A stretch of DNA of 24,734 bases from NCBI GenBank assembly GCA_902496345.1, contig CABVAP010000018.1:1-24734 (forward strand), in the 5' to 3' direction. This document shows positions 8,001 through 14,981 of this stretch, piece by piece; the first letter of the stretch is position 1; each line of letters opens with the position of its first letter. The DNA comes from an uncultured Eubacteriales bacterium. Lineage in GTDB: Bacteria > Bacillota > Clostridia > Lachnospirales > CAG-274. A program made the translations under genes and the position numbers. A model generated the notes under the pieces. It saw nothing but the letters and a program-made list of their open reading frames with translations. It was not told the DNA's origin and searched no databases.

Positions 8001-11000
8001 ATGAATGATAGTCTTTTAAATAATTCCGACCCGGACAAAGGGCCGTGTATCCAAAATCACTTGCAAAATATTTCTGCCGATAATATTCCTGTCGGTGTTG
8101 TTATGCTCAAATATAACTATGGTGACGAATTTATTGTTGAAGAAGCCAACAATTCTTTCTATCTGACCGTAAATAGCTTAGAAAAGAATTTTATAAAGGG
8201 GAAAAAACAAAATTATCGAGATGTCATTATTGACGAAGATTGGGCAAAAATCAAAAAAGAAATTCAAACCGTTTTAGAAAAGAACTACAGTATGTTTAGT
8301 TGTGAATATAGGGTGTTGTTCGGTGGAGACCATATATTCTGGAGAAAACTAAATGCAACAAAAATTTCTGAAGATAAAGACGGTGTTTCGTTTTTGTGCG
8401 TATTAACCGACATAACAGACATCAAAGAAACTGAACATCTTCTTGAGGAAAGGAAAAAGAGTTTTTCTGCAATTGCTTCTTTTGCAAATACCGGTCTTTA
8501 TGAATATGACATTGTAAATGATATTATGTATGACATAACCGGAGGCATTACAAACAGAAAATCTGAAAACTATTCAGAGAATATTTTTAAATATTCAAAA
8601 TATTACGGCGAAGATGGTTGCAAGGCACTCATCGACTTATTCAGAAGTGGCGAAGAAAAATTTTATTATGAAATTTTAAACAAATACCCGTCAAACAATA
8701 AATGGTACGGTGTTTGGGGCAAAACAATTTACGACAGCGACAACAAACCTGTTAGGGTTATCGGCAAAGTTTTAGACATCGATAGCTTAAAAAGAAAAGA
8801 ATTATTTTTTGAAGAACAGGTTTGCTATGATAGCTTAACAGGTATATTAACAGCAGACTATGCGAAAAAAATTATAAATGAAAAAGTAATCAATGAAACA
8901 GATAAACAGCACGCTATAATTGTTTTTGATATAGATGATTTTACACAGTTAAATTCGGAATTTGGTAAAAATGTATGCGACCAGATTATTTTGACATTAA
9001 GCGAAAAAATACGAGAGATTTTTGATAAAGATGATGTAATAGGAAGAACAGACGGCGATACATTTATCATCTATGTAAACGATGTAAAATCAAAAGAACA
9101 AATCATTGAGCTTATCGAAAAATTGCAAAATTCTTTTGAAACTACTAATCTGGGAAAGGTTTCAAATAAAAAAGTAACTGGTAGCATAGGTGTTTCTATT
9201 ATCGAAAAAAATGATAATAACTTTGAACGTGCTTTTGAGCAGGCTGACTATTCACTTTATGTTGCTAAATCAATCGGTAAAAATCAATATTACATCTTTA
9301 GCGAAAAAGATGTTGACCCATTTATGGCAAAGGTGCGAAAATCATCTTCTTACAATGAAAAATTTGTTTACAAAAAAGAAGTTGGTGCTGAGCGTGAGTT
9401 TAACTATGCAATTTCCGAGTTTGCTTTTGACGTTATGGAAAGCACAAAAGATGTTGATAGCACAATTAACATATTGCTTGATAGAGTCGGAAGTTATTTC
9501 CACTTAAATAGGATTGTCATAAGAGAACCAGAAAACCATTATTTAAACTTTTCTATCTCATATCAATGGTGTGCCGATGAGCTTGTTCCGATAAGCGAAC
9601 CTGTGTCATTTGATAAAGCAGAGATGGACGAATTTATCGACTTTTATCATAAAAAGAATATTTACATATATTCAAAATATCCTGGCTTTGAGCGTGGTAT
9701 GAAATATGAAAAACACGTTGAAAGCGATGCAAAGTCAAATATACAGTTTATATTAAAAAATAATGAAAACATCGGTGGTTATATAAACTTTTCCGACAAT
9801 AACCTTAGAATTTGGGGACAAGATGAAATCAAATCTTTGCGAATTATAAGCAAGATAATATCATCATATCTTTTGAAAATGCGTACATTTAAAAATGTCG
9901 AGGCTACTGTCGACAAACTTATTAAATATGACACAGTAACAGGTGCCTTGAAATTTGATAAGTTCAGAGAAAAAGCAGGACGAATGATAGCTGAAAAACC
10001 AGATAAAAAGTTTGCTTTTGTCTATTCTGATATAAACAACTTTAAATATTTAAACGAAAGATATACATACCGTACAGGTGATGAAATTCTTAAAGACTTT
10101 GTTTCAAAAATGGGTCGAGAGAAGTACAGTCAGATAATTACGGCAAGGGTCTTCTCTGATAACTTTATCACATTAATTGAACTTGATGACAACATAGATG
10201 AAACAAATTTAGCAACTTACGTAGATAAATATGATAGCTGGTTCAATAACAACATAGAAAGCACATATCCAGAGATTAAAAGTAAAATAACAACTGGTAT
10301 ATTTGTCCTTAAAGAACGCACATCTAATAAAGTCAATAAAGCATTTATAAATCGTTGCATTGACAATGCAAATATTGCAAGAAGATATGCAAAATCTATC
10401 TGTTCAGAAAAAGCTGTTTTGTTTGATGAAACTATGGAAACCCAAGTTAAAAAACAAACAGAAATACTTACATCTATGGAAAAAGCACTTACAAACAACG
10501 AGTTTGTAATCGTATTACAACCTAAAGTTGCTTTAAGTGGTAAAAATGAGATTGTCGGTGCAGAGGCACTTGTTAGGTGGATAAAGGAAGACGGTAAGGT
10601 CGTTCCACCTATGGACTTTATCCCTATTTTTGAGAAAAACGGATTTGTTGTAGATGTTGACTTTTGCGTTTATGAACAGGTTTGCCAGTTTTTAAGCCAA
10701 CGTATAAAAGAGGGCAAAAAGGTTGTTCCTGTTTCTGTAAACGTTTCTAGGGTTCACCTTGAAAAAGATGATTTTATAAGCAAAATCGAAAACCTTGTTA
10801 CAAGATATAAAATTCCAAGGGAATTACTTGAATTTGAGCTTACAGAAAATGTTTTCTTAAAAAATTCCGATAAAGCAATTAAAGTTATCAATATGTTAAA
10901 GAATATGAACTTCAAAGTTTCTATGGACGACTTTGGTTCTGGATATTCTTCACTTAATTTACTTAAAAACCTCCCTGTTGACGTGCTTAAAATGGATAAA

Positions 11001-11222
11001 GGCTTTTTAGACAGCGAGGACATAATAACACCAAACAGTCAAGTCGTTATAAAGAGCGTTATCGATATGGCTAAAAAAATGAAAATAACTGTTTTATGTG
11101 AAGGTGTTGAAACACTAGAACAAGCTAATTTCCTAACTTGTGCTGGCTGTGACCTTGCACAAGGATATTATTTTTCAAAACCTGTAAAGGTTGATGAATT
11201 TAAAGAACTTATTTCAAAATAA
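8001..11222 (+). CDS. PAS/GGDEF/EAL cyclic-di-GMP phosphodiesterase with two degenerate GGDEF domains
   Basis: A 1073-residue signalling protein without an obvious membrane segment. Order read from sequence: two PAS-like sensor regions (about 20-150 and 150-275), a GGDEF fold (about 280-440) whose active-site loop reads TDGDT at 350-354, a GAF-like region (about 475-645), a second GGDEF fold (about 655-815) reading FSDNF at 718-722, and a C-terminal EAL domain (about 832-1073). EAL catalytic landmarks are intact: E855 of EAL, the Asn of SVNVS, the Glu of ELTEN, DDFGSGYSS, the Lys of KMDKGF, the Glu of CEGVET and the Gln of QGYYFSKP. It should therefore hydrolyse cyclic-di-GMP and not make it, with the GGDEF folds perhaps as nucleotide sensors. 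ATG follows AGAGGGA. It is monocistronic between its own promoter and terminator. Confidence 0.93.
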   Translation: MNDSLLNNSDPDKGPCIQNHLQNISADNIPVGVVMLKYNYGDEFIVEEANNSFYLTVNSLEKNFIKGKKQNYRDVIIDEDWAKIKKEIQTVLEKNYSMFSCEYRVLFGGDHIFWRKLNATKISEDKDGVSFLCVLTDITDIKETEHLLEERKKSFSAIASFANTGLYEYDIVNDIMYDITGGITNRKSENYSENIFKYSKYYGEDGCKALIDLFRSGEEKFYYEILNKYPSNNKWYGVWGKTIYDSDNKPVRVIGKVLDIDSLKRKELFFEEQVCYDSLTGILTADYAKKIINEKVINETDKQHAIIVFDIDDFTQLNSEFGKNVCDQIILTLSEKIREIFDKDDVIGRTDGDTFIIYVNDVKSKEQIIELIEKLQNSFETTNLGKVSNKKVTGSIGVSIIEKNDNNFERAFEQADYSLYVAKSIGKNQYYIFSEKDVDPFMAKVRKSSSYNEKFVYKKEVGAEREFNYAISEFAFDVMESTKDVDSTINILLDRVGSYFHLNRIVIREPENHYLNFSISYQWCADELVPISEPVSFDKAEMDEFIDFYHKKNIYIYSKYPGFERGMKYEKHVESDAKSNIQFILKNNENIGGYINFSDNNLRIWGQDEIKSLRIISKIISSYLLKMRTFKNVEATVDKLIKYDTVTGALKFDKFREKAGRMIAEKPDKKFAFVYSDINNFKYLNERYTYRTGDEILKDFVSKMGREKYSQIITARVFSDNFITLIELDDNIDETNLATYVDKYDSWFNNNIESTYPEIKSKITTGIFVLKERTSNKVNKAFINRCIDNANIARRYAKSICSEKAVLFDETMETQVKKQTEILTSMEKALTNNEFVIVLQPKVALSGKNEIVGAEALVRWIKEDGKVVPPMDFIPIFEKNGFVVDVDFCVYEQVCQFLSQRIKEGKKVVPVSVNVSRVHLEKDDFISKIENLVTRYKIPRELLEFELTENVFLKNSDKAIKVINMLKNMNFKVSMDDFGSGYSSLNLLKNLPVDVLKMDKGFLDSEDIITPNSQVVIKSVIDMAKKMKITVLCEGVETLEQANFLTCAGCDLAQGYYFSKPVKVDEFKELISK

Positions 11223-11226
11223 AAAG

Positions 11227-11304
11227 AACCTTGAGCGTTTGTAAAATTTTGCCACTTTACCAAATCAATTGAAGTGGTGTATAATGGCAAACCTCAAGGT
11301 TTTT
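11227..11304 (+). terminator. Intrinsic terminator after the EAL gene
   Basis: AACCTTGAG pairs with CTCAAGGTT, then past one bulged C GTTTG pairs with CAAAC. An inner CCACTT/AAGTGG stem extends the hairpin. Four T follow. Confidence 0.8.
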
Positions 11305-11343
11305 CTGTAATAAAAATGTCATAAACTTTTAAGGTTTACGTGT

Positions 11344-11372
11344 TTGACAATAAGTGTTGAATATAGTAGTAT
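11344..11372 (+). promoter_or_regulatory. Likely promoter of the stalk-domain gene
   Basis: A consensus TTGACA (11344-11349) is followed after 17 bases by TAGTAT, a weak -10 match. TATTAT at 11370 is a better -10 sequence but at 20-base spacing. The -35 element is convincing; the exact -10 is not. Confidence 0.5.
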
Positions 11373-11414
11373 TATATTGACAAAATAAAATAAGAAAAGG
11401 AGTCGTGATGTTAA

Positions 11415-12446
11415 GTGAAAACTTTAAGAAAAACCGTAAGTTTTATTTTGATGATTATGCTTTTATCGCAAACAGTTTTTGTTTATTCTGTTTCAGCAGC
11501 AGCAGTAAAAATAACAAAATTCACACAATCACCACAAAAACCTCAAGTAAACGAAAAAATTCTTTTTAGAGTTCGTGTAGACGGTGAGGTTGAAAAAGTT
11601 TATATGTCAATTGACGGTGAAAAAGACCAGAACTTTACGAAAAAATCAACAAGTATATGGGAGTTTGAAAAGAAGCTTACAACTGTTGGAACAAGATATT
11701 TAAAAGTAACAGCTGTTGGAGCAAATGGCGAAAAAGACTCACAAACAACAACAATTGAAGTTATTGAGAGAACAAACTCATCTAGCAACACCAACAAAGA
11801 AGAAACAACAGAAACAACTACAAGGTCATACACAGGCAACGTTGAAAAGCCAACTGAAACAACTACAGAAGAGATAATAAACCTTGATGGAAGTGAAGAC
11901 TTTGACGGAAGTTCATACAATGAGGAAAGCAAAATAAACGACAACTACTTTATACTTTCAGCAGAGGAAGATATGGCAGTTTTAAATGAAGCAGCAGAGT
12001 CCTCTGTATTTATGTTTGTTGGAAGTTCCGACTTTATAAACAAATGGAAGAAACAGCCTATTGATTCAGACAACGTAAACGTTTCTTCGTATATTAAAAA
12101 TGGCTACACACTTGTACCTCTCCGTGCAATTTCCGAGGCATTTAACGCTGATGTCTCTTGGAATTCCGATGCAAAGACAGCCCAGATTTCACTTTCTGGC
12201 AAGATAATAAGTGTACCTGTAGATTCTGACGTAATGAAAGTTGGCGAAAGAAATGTTGAGCTTCAAGCACCAGCCGAGATAAAAGAAGGTCGTGTTTTCG
12301 TACCACTTCGTGCTATTGCTGAAAGTCTTAGCAAAAACGTTTACTATGACGCAAGCAGCAAGTTAATAGGAATTACAAACAAGGAATATCCTTTAACCGA
12401 CAACGGTTTTGAGCTTATAAAGCAAGCTATTTTACAGAAATTCTAA
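11415..12446 (+). CDS. Secreted stalk-domain protein (copper amine oxidase N-like repeats)
   Basis: A 343-residue exported protein. Residues 1-29 are a signal peptide with likely cleavage after VSA. Residues about 30-117 form an Ig-like beta domain. A Thr/Glu-rich linker (about 120-157) follows. Residues about 215-330 hold the stalk-domain pair with two VPLRAI motifs, as in copper amine oxidase N-terminal-like domains found on many clostridial surface proteins. No catalytic domain or sortase motif is visible, so it is probably a surface or matrix protein. The start is GTG, because the preceding in-frame codon is TAA; AAGGAG is 12 bases away, a rather long gap. An ATG at 11408 is in another frame. 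A structured repeat begins directly after its stop codon. Confidence 0.85.
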   Translation: MKTLRKTVSFILMIMLLSQTVFVYSVSAAAVKITKFTQSPQKPQVNEKILFRVRVDGEVEKVYMSIDGEKDQNFTKKSTSIWEFEKKLTTVGTRYLKVTAVGANGEKDSQTTTIEVIERTNSSSNTNKEETTETTTRSYTGNVEKPTETTTEEIINLDGSEDFDGSSYNEESKINDNYFILSAEEDMAVLNEAAESSVFMFVGSSDFINKWKKQPIDSDNVNVSSYIKNGYTLVPLRAISEAFNADVSWNSDAKTAQISLSGKIISVPVDSDVMKVGERNVELQAPAEIKEGRVFVPLRAIAESLSKNVYYDASSKLIGITNKEYPLTDNGFELIKQAILQKF

Positions 12447-12600
12447 AGACCTTAAGACCGTGGGGCTTTGCCCCACCACCCCACTAGCTTTCAGCACTTT
12501 TGCTACGCAAAAGCAAGCTACGCTTGTCGGATTTCTTTCCGATGCCCATTGAAAAAAGCTAGGCAAAAACTTTTGTCGGAAACTATCGTTTCCTTTCGTG
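12447..12600 (+). repeat. Full copy of structured repeat family A, directly after a stop codon
   Basis: It begins immediately after the TAA of the stalk-domain gene. In order: AGACCTTAAGACC, a perfect GTGGGGC-TTT-GCCCCAC hairpin, CTTTTGC-TAC-GCAAAAG, an outer CTAGCTTTC/GAAAAAAGCTAG pairing, and GGAAAC-TATC-GTTTCC. Its reverse complement matches 14817-14981 with two substitutions and one insertion of about ten bases. It could act as a processed or protective 3' end. Confidence 0.85.
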
Positions 12601-12649
12601 TTGTCCTCTTATGTAAGCAAAAATATAATTTTCGATAAATTATATTGAT

Positions 12650-12837
12650 ACCGTAAAATACAAATTAGGACGGCGAAGCCGATACAAAGTTTAGGTCCAG
12701 CCTTTTTAAAGGCTGGTGGGGTGTTGGGGCAACGCCCCAAGGTCTTCATTGCTCCAAGAGCATTTTTGGAAGTATGAAACCTTTTTGCGATAGAAAAAGG
12801 TTTCATAAATTTTAATCTGCAAAAAATTTTTATTTTT
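12650..12837 (+). repeat. Structured repeat family B, first of two tandem copies
   Basis: The unit opens with ACCGTAAAATACAAATTAGG. It holds CCAGCCTTT-TT-AAAGGCTGG, TTGGGGC-AAC-GCCCCAA, TGCTC-CAA-GAGCA and an 11-bp GAAACCTTTTT/AAAAAGGTTTC hairpin. The unit repeats with a 188-base offset. Together the repeats occupy nearly all of the 627-base gap 12447-13073. Confidence 0.8.
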
Positions 12838-13005
12838 ACCGTAAAATACAAATTAGGACGGCATAAGCCAGCTTTTGCGTAGCAAAAGTGTTGACCTAGC
12901 TGGTAGGGTGGGGGCTTTGCCCCAAGGTCTTCATTGCTCCAAGAGCATTTTTGGAAACCCCCACCTTTTTGTGATAAAAAAAGTTTCATAAACTTTGAAA
13001 TTTTT
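12838..13005 (+). repeat. Structured repeat family B, second tandem copy
   Basis: It shares the opening sequence and the GGTCTTCATTGCTCCAAGAG core with the copy at 12650. Its middle differs: it carries AGCTTTTGCGTAGCAAAAGTG, a piece of repeat family A. This looks like a hybrid of the two families. It ends about 70 bases before the cyclophilin start. Confidence 0.75.
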
Positions 13006-13073
13006 TATTTTTTCAAAAATCAACTTTACAATTTTAAAATACAAAATACATTTAACAAAGGAGAACTATAACT

Positions 13074-14054
13074 ATGAAATTCAAAAAAGCTGTCGCAGTA
13101 GGTTTTGCGACATTAATGGCAGTATCTGTTTTTTCTGGCTGTAATGAAAGCACAGCAGAAGAAACAACAACTGAAAACACAACAGTAAACGCAGAGAATG
13201 CCGTTACAACAGAACCTTTTGACTTGATAAACAATGATGGTAAATTCCCTCAAATCAACGATGAAGGCGAAAACGAAGTTATTGCAACTATTAAGACAAC
13301 AATAAACAATGATGGTAAATTCCCTCAAATCAACGATGAAGGCGAAAACGAGGTTATTGCAACTATTAAGACAACAAAAGGTGATATAACATTAAAATTA
13401 TTTCCAGATAAAGCACCTAAAGCCGTTGAAAACTTTGTAAAACACGCAAAAGACGGCTATTACAACGGAGTTATATTCCATAGAATAATAAAAGACTTTA
13501 TGGTTCAAGGTGGTGACCCACAGGGAACAGGTCAAGGTGGCGAAAGTATCTGGGGTAGTTCATTCGAAAATGAATTTACAACAACAATGAGAAACTTCAA
13601 AGGTGCGTTATGTATGGCAAACGCTGGACTTGACACAAACGGAAGTCAGTTCTATATCGTTCAAAATTCTAAAGTTAGCGACCAAGAAAAGCAAGCACTT
13701 GAATATCTTTTAACAGTTCAAGACCAGAATATGAGCGAAGAAATATTCCAAAATGCCGGTGCTGTTCTCCAAACTTTCGTTCAAAGTTTTGTTCAAAAAA
13801 ATCAGACAGCTTACGCAAGTCAAGACGAAGCACTTAACGCTCTTTTCGCTATAAAGGTAAGCGACATTTTCCCAGCAAATGTTATTAATAAATATCTCTC
13901 TGAGGGTGGTTCTCCTTATCTTGATTTTGGTTATACTGTTTTTGGTCAGGTTTCAGACGGTATGAACGTTGTTGATGAAATGGCAGCAGTTGAAACTGAC
14001 GATAATGACAAACCAAAAGAAAACATCGTTATCAATTCAATCGAAATTCAATAA
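13074..14054 (+). CDS. Cyclophilin-type peptidyl-prolyl isomerase lipoprotein with internal tandem duplication
   Basis: A 326-residue exported lipoprotein predicted to catalyse proline isomerisation in proteins outside the membrane. The signal peptide ends in VFSGC with lipid-modified C23, followed by a Thr/Glu linker. The cyclophilin domain starts near residue 92. Catalytic landmarks are FHR (135-137, R137), FMVQGGDP (142-149), GTGQGG and MANAG...TNGSQF (181-193). An insertion of about 60 residues follows the core strand VQNSK, common in clostridial members. Residues 52-76 and 77-101 are an exact 25-residue duplication that copies the first beta-strand region of the domain. ATG 13074 lies ten bases after AAAGGAG. 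A bidirectional terminator follows. Confidence 0.93.
   Translation: MKFKKAVAVGFATLMAVSVFSGCNESTAEETTTENTTVNAENAVTTEPFDLINNDGKFPQINDEGENEVIATIKTTINNDGKFPQINDEGENEVIATIKTTKGDITLKLFPDKAPKAVENFVKHAKDGYYNGVIFHRIIKDFMVQGGDPQGTGQGGESIWGSSFENEFTTTMRNFKGALCMANAGLDTNGSQFYIVQNSKVSDQEKQALEYLLTVQDQNMSEEIFQNAGAVLQTFVQSFVQKNQTAYASQDEALNALFAIKVSDIFPANVINKYLSEGGSPYLDFGYTVFGQVSDGMNVVDEMAAVETDDNDKPKENIVINSIEIQ
13227..13376 (+). repeat. 75-bp in-frame tandem duplication inside the cyclophilin gene
   Basis: Bases 13227-13301 and 13302-13376 are the same 75-base unit with one difference (GAA versus GAG), giving identical peptides INNDGKFPQ...IATIKTT. One third-position change implies a recent event. The frame is kept, so the copy number could vary without loss of the protein. 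Confidence 0.95.
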
Positions 14055-14067
14055 TTTGAAATAAAAT

Positions 14068-14113
14068 AAAAACCTTGAAATTTTCTTGATGTAAGATAAT
14101 TTCAAGGTTTTTT
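14068..14113. terminator. Bidirectional intrinsic terminator
   Basis: AAAAACCTTGAAAT pairs perfectly with ATTTCAAGGTTTTT, with T runs on both strands. It can end the cyclophilin transcript (plus) and the toxin/antitoxin transcript (minus), which converge here. Confidence 0.85.
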
Positions 14114-14192
14114 ATTGATAAATAGATTTTTATAAAACTTAAAATAGAATTTTTAGACCTAACTAAAAACGCACTATCTTTTTATGCTACAA

Positions 14193-14405
14193 TTAATCCC
14201 AATTTATATCATCGTGTGAAATCGTTCCATTTTCTTTCATATCATTTTCGATTTCTAAAAGAGTTTGTTTTTCGCCTTGAGTTAATTTCGTATAATCGGG
14301 GTCCCAAGCAAGAACAAGTTTTTTTATAAATTCAAGTGCAAAGTTTTGGTCATTTTCCGGCAAAAGCTCCATTAGACTAACAACTTCTTTTGTTGTCGTA
14401 TTCAT
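14193..14405 (-). CDS. Putative antitoxin, downstream partner of the RelE-type toxin
   Basis: A small acidic protein of 70 residues from the ATG at 14405, or 72 from the ATG at 14411. The inner ATG is preferred because AGGAGG (14415-14420) lies nine bases before it but only three before the outer one. The sequence is helical (LMELLPENDQNFALEFIKKL) with a polar, acidic C-terminus ending in DDINWD. Similar short proteins accompany RelE/ParE toxins in Clostridia and neutralise them by covering the active site. I cannot name the antitoxin family. Its ribosome binding site overlaps the toxin stop codon, so translation is likely coupled. Confidence 0.75.
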   Translation of the reverse strand: MNTTTKEVVSLMELLPENDQNFALEFIKKLVLAWDPDYTKLTQGEKQTLLEIENDMKENGTISHDDINWD

Positions 14406-14418
14406 TTTCATCTACCTC

Positions 14419-14679
14419 CTATTTATAAATATCTCCTCTTGAGTCAATATTCATAATATATAATATTTCTATTTTTCCATCACTGCCATAACTATATATT
14501 ATCCTATACTTTCCAATTCTTAACCTTTTTCTACCGTCAGAATAACCTTGTAAGTTTTTAATATCTCCCTTAGGGGGATTGTCTGTTAAACCCTCAATGC
14601 CTGTTTTTATTCGTTGCTTTGTTGGTCTATCCAAAGCATTAATATACTTCACGGCTCTTTTACTATATTCTATTTTCAC
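14419..14679 (-). CDS. RelE/ParE-superfamily toxin
   Basis: An 86-residue toxin of the RelE fold, whose RelE branch cuts mRNA on the ribosome. The fold's late signature is present: KRLRIGKYRIIY (51-62) and the C-terminal DSRGDIY (79-85). Candidate catalytic residues are K51, R52, R54, R59, R81 and Y85. The start is GTG with a GGGGGG-type binding site six bases upstream; an ATG two bases further up is out of frame. The toxin gene comes before its antitoxin, the reverse of classical relBE and like higBA. An extended -10 promoter lies just upstream. ParE-like gyrase poisoning cannot be excluded, but the basic and tyrosine residues favour RNase action. Confidence 0.88.
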   Translation of the reverse strand: MKIEYSKRAVKYINALDRPTKQRIKTGIEGLTDNPPKGDIKNLQGYSDGRKRLRIGKYRIIYSYGSDGKIEILYIMNIDSRGDIYK

Positions 14680-14702
14680 ATCACACCCCCCTTTACACCT
14701 AC

Positions 14703-14711
14703 ATTATAACA
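14703..14711 (-). promoter_or_regulatory. Extended -10 promoter of the toxin/antitoxin pair
   Basis: Read on the minus strand, TGT-TATAAT gives an extended -10 element; no good -35 is present. Transcription would start about 17 bases before the toxin GTG. A 23-bp perfect inverted repeat starts seven bases upstream and covers the -35 position. Confidence 0.6.
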
Positions 14712-14717
14712 ATTATT

Positions 14718-14767
14718 TTTAAATATTAAAAGAGCAAATTTTATAATTTGCTCTTTTAATATTTAAA
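14718..14767. repeat. Perfect 23-bp inverted repeat next to the toxin promoter
   Basis: TTTAAATATTAAAAGAGC... (14718-14740) is exactly complementary to 14745-14767 around a TTAT loop. It has no strong T run on either side. It could be an operator for autoregulation by the toxin-antitoxin complex, or a transcript end for the minus-strand gene upstream. Confidence 0.8.
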
Positions 14768-14816
14768 GTAATGCAAATTTACCAGAAAATATATTTTTGC
14801 TTACTTAAGTCAATAA

Positions 14817-14981
14817 CACGAAAGGAAACGATAGTTTCCGGCAAAAGTTTTTGCCTAGCTTTTTTCAATGGGCATCGGAAAGAAATCCGACAAGCGTAGC
14901 TTGCTTTTGCGTAGCAAAAGTGCTGAAAGCTAGTGGGGTGGTGGGACAAAGCCCCACGGTCTTTAAAGTCTTTAAGGTCTT
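14817..14981 (-). repeat. Full copy of structured repeat family A, inverted, spanning a stop codon
   Basis: On the minus strand it runs into AGACCTTAA, which supplies the stop codon of the dockerin gene, then the GTGGGG/CCCCAC and CTTTTGC/GCAAAAG hairpins, as in the copy at 12447. The two copies face each other and differ by two substitutions plus one insertion of about ten bases. Confidence 0.85.

Noticed and set aside
11408..11560. ATG at 11408 as start of the stalk-domain gene, or a frameshift there
   Set aside because: That ATG opens a different frame that ends within about 50 codons. The GTG at 11415 gives a clean signal peptide and needs no frameshift.
12609..12989. Open reading frame of 126 codons on the minus strand
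   Set aside because: It lies entirely in tandem repeats and encodes repeated, Pro/Lys/Cys-rich low-complexity sequence. It has no family match I recognise; its length comes from the repeats lacking stops in that frame.
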